DNA from: Candidatus Saccharibacteria bacterium UBA7683
GTDB taxonomy: Bacteria > Patescibacteriota > Saccharimonadia > Saccharimonadales > UBA7683
Assembly (NCBI GenBank): GCA_002482925.1
Contig: DLGX01000069.1
Location: forward strand, 1 to 7,349
Length of the DNA stretch: 7,349 nucleotides
Reading direction: 5' to 3'
The translations under genes were made by a program, and so were the position numbers. The notes under the pieces are model-generated. The model was not told the DNA's origin. It made no database searches and was given only the letters and a program-made list of their open reading frames with translations. Below, in pieces: positions 5,930-7,349 of this stretch; the stretch's first letter is position 1, and the number at the start of each line of letters is the position of its first letter.

Positions 5930-5943
5930 TTAAGGCTGCTTAA
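5930..5943. repeat. TTAAG-N4-CTTAA palindrome next to the hydrolase promoter
   Basis: TTAAG at 5930-5934 and CTTAA at 5939-5943 form a perfect 5-bp inverted repeat around GCTG, in the 66 bp between the end of the AI-2E-family gene and the start of the hydrolase. Two further TTAAG copies lie at 5915-5919 and 5921-5925. It could be an operator or a weak 3' hairpin of the upstream gene. No U-run follows it on the minus strand, so an intrinsic terminator is unlikely. It may be chance in AT-rich DNA. Confidence 0.3.
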
Positions 5944-5956
5944 CTATAGGTTGCTT

Positions 5957-7072
5957 CTAGCCGATTTTTTTAATAACCCGTTGTTTTATTTTTGAAACCA
6001 GCTTATCTGAAGATTCAGTATTAGCAACAACATCTCTATGATTTAGATAATCAGCAAGAAGCACTTTTGCACATCCTGCGGCAGGAATTGCGAATAAACC
6101 GCCTATTGGCCCAATTAGTGCTACGCCTAAAATCACTGAGGTAAATATAACAAGTGGAGGAAGATTAGTGGTCTTCCCTTGAACGATCGGCTGAAGTGTT
6201 GCATTTTCGATCTGTTGATATAACACAAAGAACGCAAATAATATTAATGCGGCTGTGGCATCTTTAAATATTAAGGTCGCTAACACCACCAAGATTGCCG
6301 CAAGCGTGTTTCCAATGAGTGGAATTAGCCCAAATATAAACACTATGCCGGCCAGTGGAAGCGGGTAGGGAACACCAAGTAGGAATAGTGCACCAAGGGC
6401 ACACAACGAAGCAACAAGCGCCACAGAAACCTGTCCAACTACATAGCCAGTTACCGCTTGATACATCTTTGTGGCAATTGCTTCATGTCTTTCTCTGAGT
6501 GATTTGTCTCGATAAATTTTATCAGCAGATTGCTTCAATAGTTTCTGTCCGCCCGTAAGCATTAACACGGCCATTACAAACACTGTGATTGAAGTAATAA
6601 AACTGTTCCCAACGGTTCCAGCGCCACTTATTGCCTGTTCGCCGTATTTTGTTGCACGTTGTTTAAGATTATCGACCGTGGTGTCAATATTATCTTCTAA
6701 ATCGTAGCGTTTAATAAAATCCTGAATTTTTTCATTTCGATAAAAAGAATTGTTCACCGTATCGGGAAGCGTTTTTACAAACCTACTGGTTTCGTTAGCC
6801 ACTGGCGGAATAATTGATGCCAGCAAGAAACCGAGAATTGCCAATACGCCTATTAGTACTAGTGCAATTGCAGGACCGCGTCGCTTGCCTGGCATGAATC
6901 GTGATAAAAAAGATACAGCTGGATTTAGCGCCAAGGCAATAAAGAATGCTATAAGAACGAGTAGTACCGCGTCATACATTTTTGCAAGCGCAAAAACACC
7001 AATAGTAAAGCCTGTTGCAAGCGCAAAAATTTTAATCACATTTTTTGTTTCGATATTTATATTTAAAGTCAT
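5957..7072 (-). CDS. AI-2E/PerM family transporter
   Basis: The 371-residue polytopic membrane protein matches the AI-2E transporter family (PF01594; relatives TqsA, PerM, YtvI). Members are putative exporters or permeases whose substrates are mostly unproven, and some act as ion antiporters. Hydrophobic segments lie at about 13-32, 35-57, 67-92, 154-175, 208-233, 238-267, 272-288 and 305-343. The early ALNPAVSFL (47-55) is typical, as are GLIPLIGN (248-255), QQIENATLQPIVQGK (286-300) and the Gly/Pro-rich IGPIGGLFAIPAA (320-332). A soluble region sits at about 95-150, also a family trait. The tail at 357-370 is Lys/Arg-rich and probably cytoplasmic. The ATG lies 6 nt after a TATACT box, so the transcript is probably leaderless. 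It is divergent from a family 2 glycosyltransferase; no functional link is shown. Confidence 0.92.
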   Translation of the reverse strand: MTLNINIETKNVIKIFALATGFTIGVFALAKMYDAVLLVLIAFFIALALNPAVSFLSRFMPGKRRGPAIALVLIGVLAILGFLLASIIPPVANETSRFVKTLPDTVNNSFYRNEKIQDFIKRYDLEDNIDTTVDNLKQRATKYGEQAISGAGTVGNSFITSITVFVMAVLMLTGGQKLLKQSADKIYRDKSLRERHEAIATKMYQAVTGYVVGQVSVALVASLCALGALFLLGVPYPLPLAGIVFIFGLIPLIGNTLAAILVVLATLIFKDATAALILFAFFVLYQQIENATLQPIVQGKTTNLPPLVIFTSVILGVALIGPIGGLFAIPAAGCAKVLLADYLNHRDVVANTESSDKLVSKIKQRVIKKIG

Positions 7073-7078
7073 GCTATT

Positions 7079-7108
7079 AGTATACCTAAGCAGACGGTTT
7101 TTTCACAA
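7079..7108 (-). promoter_or_regulatory. Promoter of the AI-2E-family gene (leaderless)
   Basis: On the minus strand TATACT occupies 7084-7079, and 6 nt later comes the ATG at 7072, so the expected transcription start is the A of the start codon. A moderate -35, TTGTGA, lies at 7108-7103 with an 18-bp spacer. The geometry is identical to that of the DHH operon promoter. Confidence 0.5.
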
Positions 7109-7125
7109 CACGAGTCCGCACTTAG
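7086..7125. repeat. Imperfect inverted repeat between divergent genes
   Basis: CTAAG at 7086-7090 pairs with CTTAG at 7121-7125, and further in CGG (7095-7097) pairs with CCG (7116-7118), leaving an 18-nt loop. It overlaps the -35 region of the leftward promoter. It might be an operator shared by the divergent genes. The symmetry is modest and could be chance. Confidence 0.2.
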
Positions 7126-7146
7126 CTAAAACTCAGAAACAAGTAG

Positions 7147-7163
7147 TATACTGGGGTGATACT
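7147..7163 (+). promoter_or_regulatory. Candidate -10 boxes of the family 2 glycosyltransferase gene
   Basis: TATACT at 7147-7152 and GATACT at 7158-7163 are both plausible -10 elements. No good -35 is visible at 16-18 bp upstream of either. Starting from the first, the leader would be about 28 nt and would include the Shine-Dalgarno site at 7173-7179. Confidence 0.35.
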
Positions 7164-7172
7164 CTAAATGCT

Positions 7173-7179
7173 AAAGGGA
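7173..7179 (+). promoter_or_regulatory. Shine-Dalgarno site of the family 2 glycosyltransferase gene
   Basis: AAAGGGA ends 7 nt before the ATG at 7187. Its position supports that ATG as the start, and it is one of only two clear Shine-Dalgarno sites in the window. Confidence 0.55.
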
Positions 7180-7186
7180 ATAGAAA

Positions 7187-7349
7187 ATGAAGCTTATAGT
7201 CCAAATTCCATGCCTTAACGAAGAAGCCACACTGCCACTGGTACTTAAAAGCATTCCAAGAAAAATCGCTGGAATTGATGAAGTAGTTGTACTAATTATT
7301 GATGATGGCTCTACAGATAAGACTATTGATGTTGCCAAAAAACACGGTG
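7187..7349 (+). CDS. Family 2 glycosyltransferase (N-terminal part)
   Basis: The gene runs off the window after 54 codons. The visible N-terminus has the GT-A fold opening of family 2 transferases: KLIVQIPCLNEEATLP (2-17) is the first strand and nucleotide-binding loop, and VVLIIDDGSTDKT (34-46) carries the DDGSTD motif at 39-44. The wording is close to polyprenyl-phosphate (DPM1-like) and cell-envelope sugar transferases, which use a nucleotide-sugar donor at the membrane. The missing part holds the catalytic DxD and any membrane anchor, so the subfamily stays open. The start is supported by the Shine-Dalgarno site at 7173-7179. Confidence 0.88.
   Translation, partial: MKLIVQIPCLNEEATLPLVLKSIPRKIAGIDEVVVLIIDDGSTDKTIDVAKKHG

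Noticed and set aside
6750..7190. A 146-codon plus-strand open frame
   Set aside because: It lies almost wholly antisense to the well-supported AI-2E-family gene, crosses the divergent promoter region, has no recognisable domain and a low-complexity Ala/Ser/Ile composition typical of a shadow frame.

Overview
The window looks like an ordinary, gene-dense chromosomal stretch from a small-genome bacterium. It is most likely a member of the Patescibacteria/CPR, perhaps Saccharibacteria-like. That placement is inferred from the compact layout (4-nt gene overlaps, convergent genes ending within 0-2 nt), the near absence of Shine-Dalgarno sites, the divergent core proteins and the style of the CysRS. 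No rRNA or marker gene is present to prove it. The standard genetic code fits all reading frames. I see no tRNA, rRNA, CRISPR array, insertion sequence or prophage gene.

Positions 1-1010 (+ strand): the last 22 codons of an upstream gene (possibly dnaX, by gene order), then ybaB (YbaB/EbfC nucleoid-associated protein) and recR. ybaB has its own promoter and a clear Shine-Dalgarno site. This RecR has lost three of the four cysteines of the family's zinc finger.

Positions 1011-2093 (- strand): a 360-aa protein that reads as a divergent GT-B-fold glycosyltransferase. It runs convergently into recR with no gap. Its start is divergent from the next operon, and their promoters overlap in 59 bp.

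Positions 2153-5159 (+ strand): a three-gene operon with ATGA start/stop overlaps at both junctions. It encodes a DHH/DHHA1 phosphoesterase (NrnA-like, with motif I His replaced by Pro), a HAD-family hydrolase and cysteinyl-tRNA synthetase (cysS). The operon promoter places the transcription start on the A of the first ATG, so the mRNA should be leaderless.

Positions 5162-7072 (- strand): a small alpha/beta hydrolase with a strong sigma70-type promoter, and upstream of it an AI-2E/PerM-family membrane protein, also apparently leaderless. Positions 7073-7349: a divergent intergenic region, then the start of a family 2 glycosyltransferase that runs off the end.

The genes do not form one evident pathway or a defence or mobile system. 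The items most worth a second look are the degenerate RecR zinc finger, the altered metal site of the DHH protein, the repeated geometry of a -10 box immediately before ATG, and the unassigned glycosyltransferase and hydrolase. I did not find a convincing new multi-gene system.
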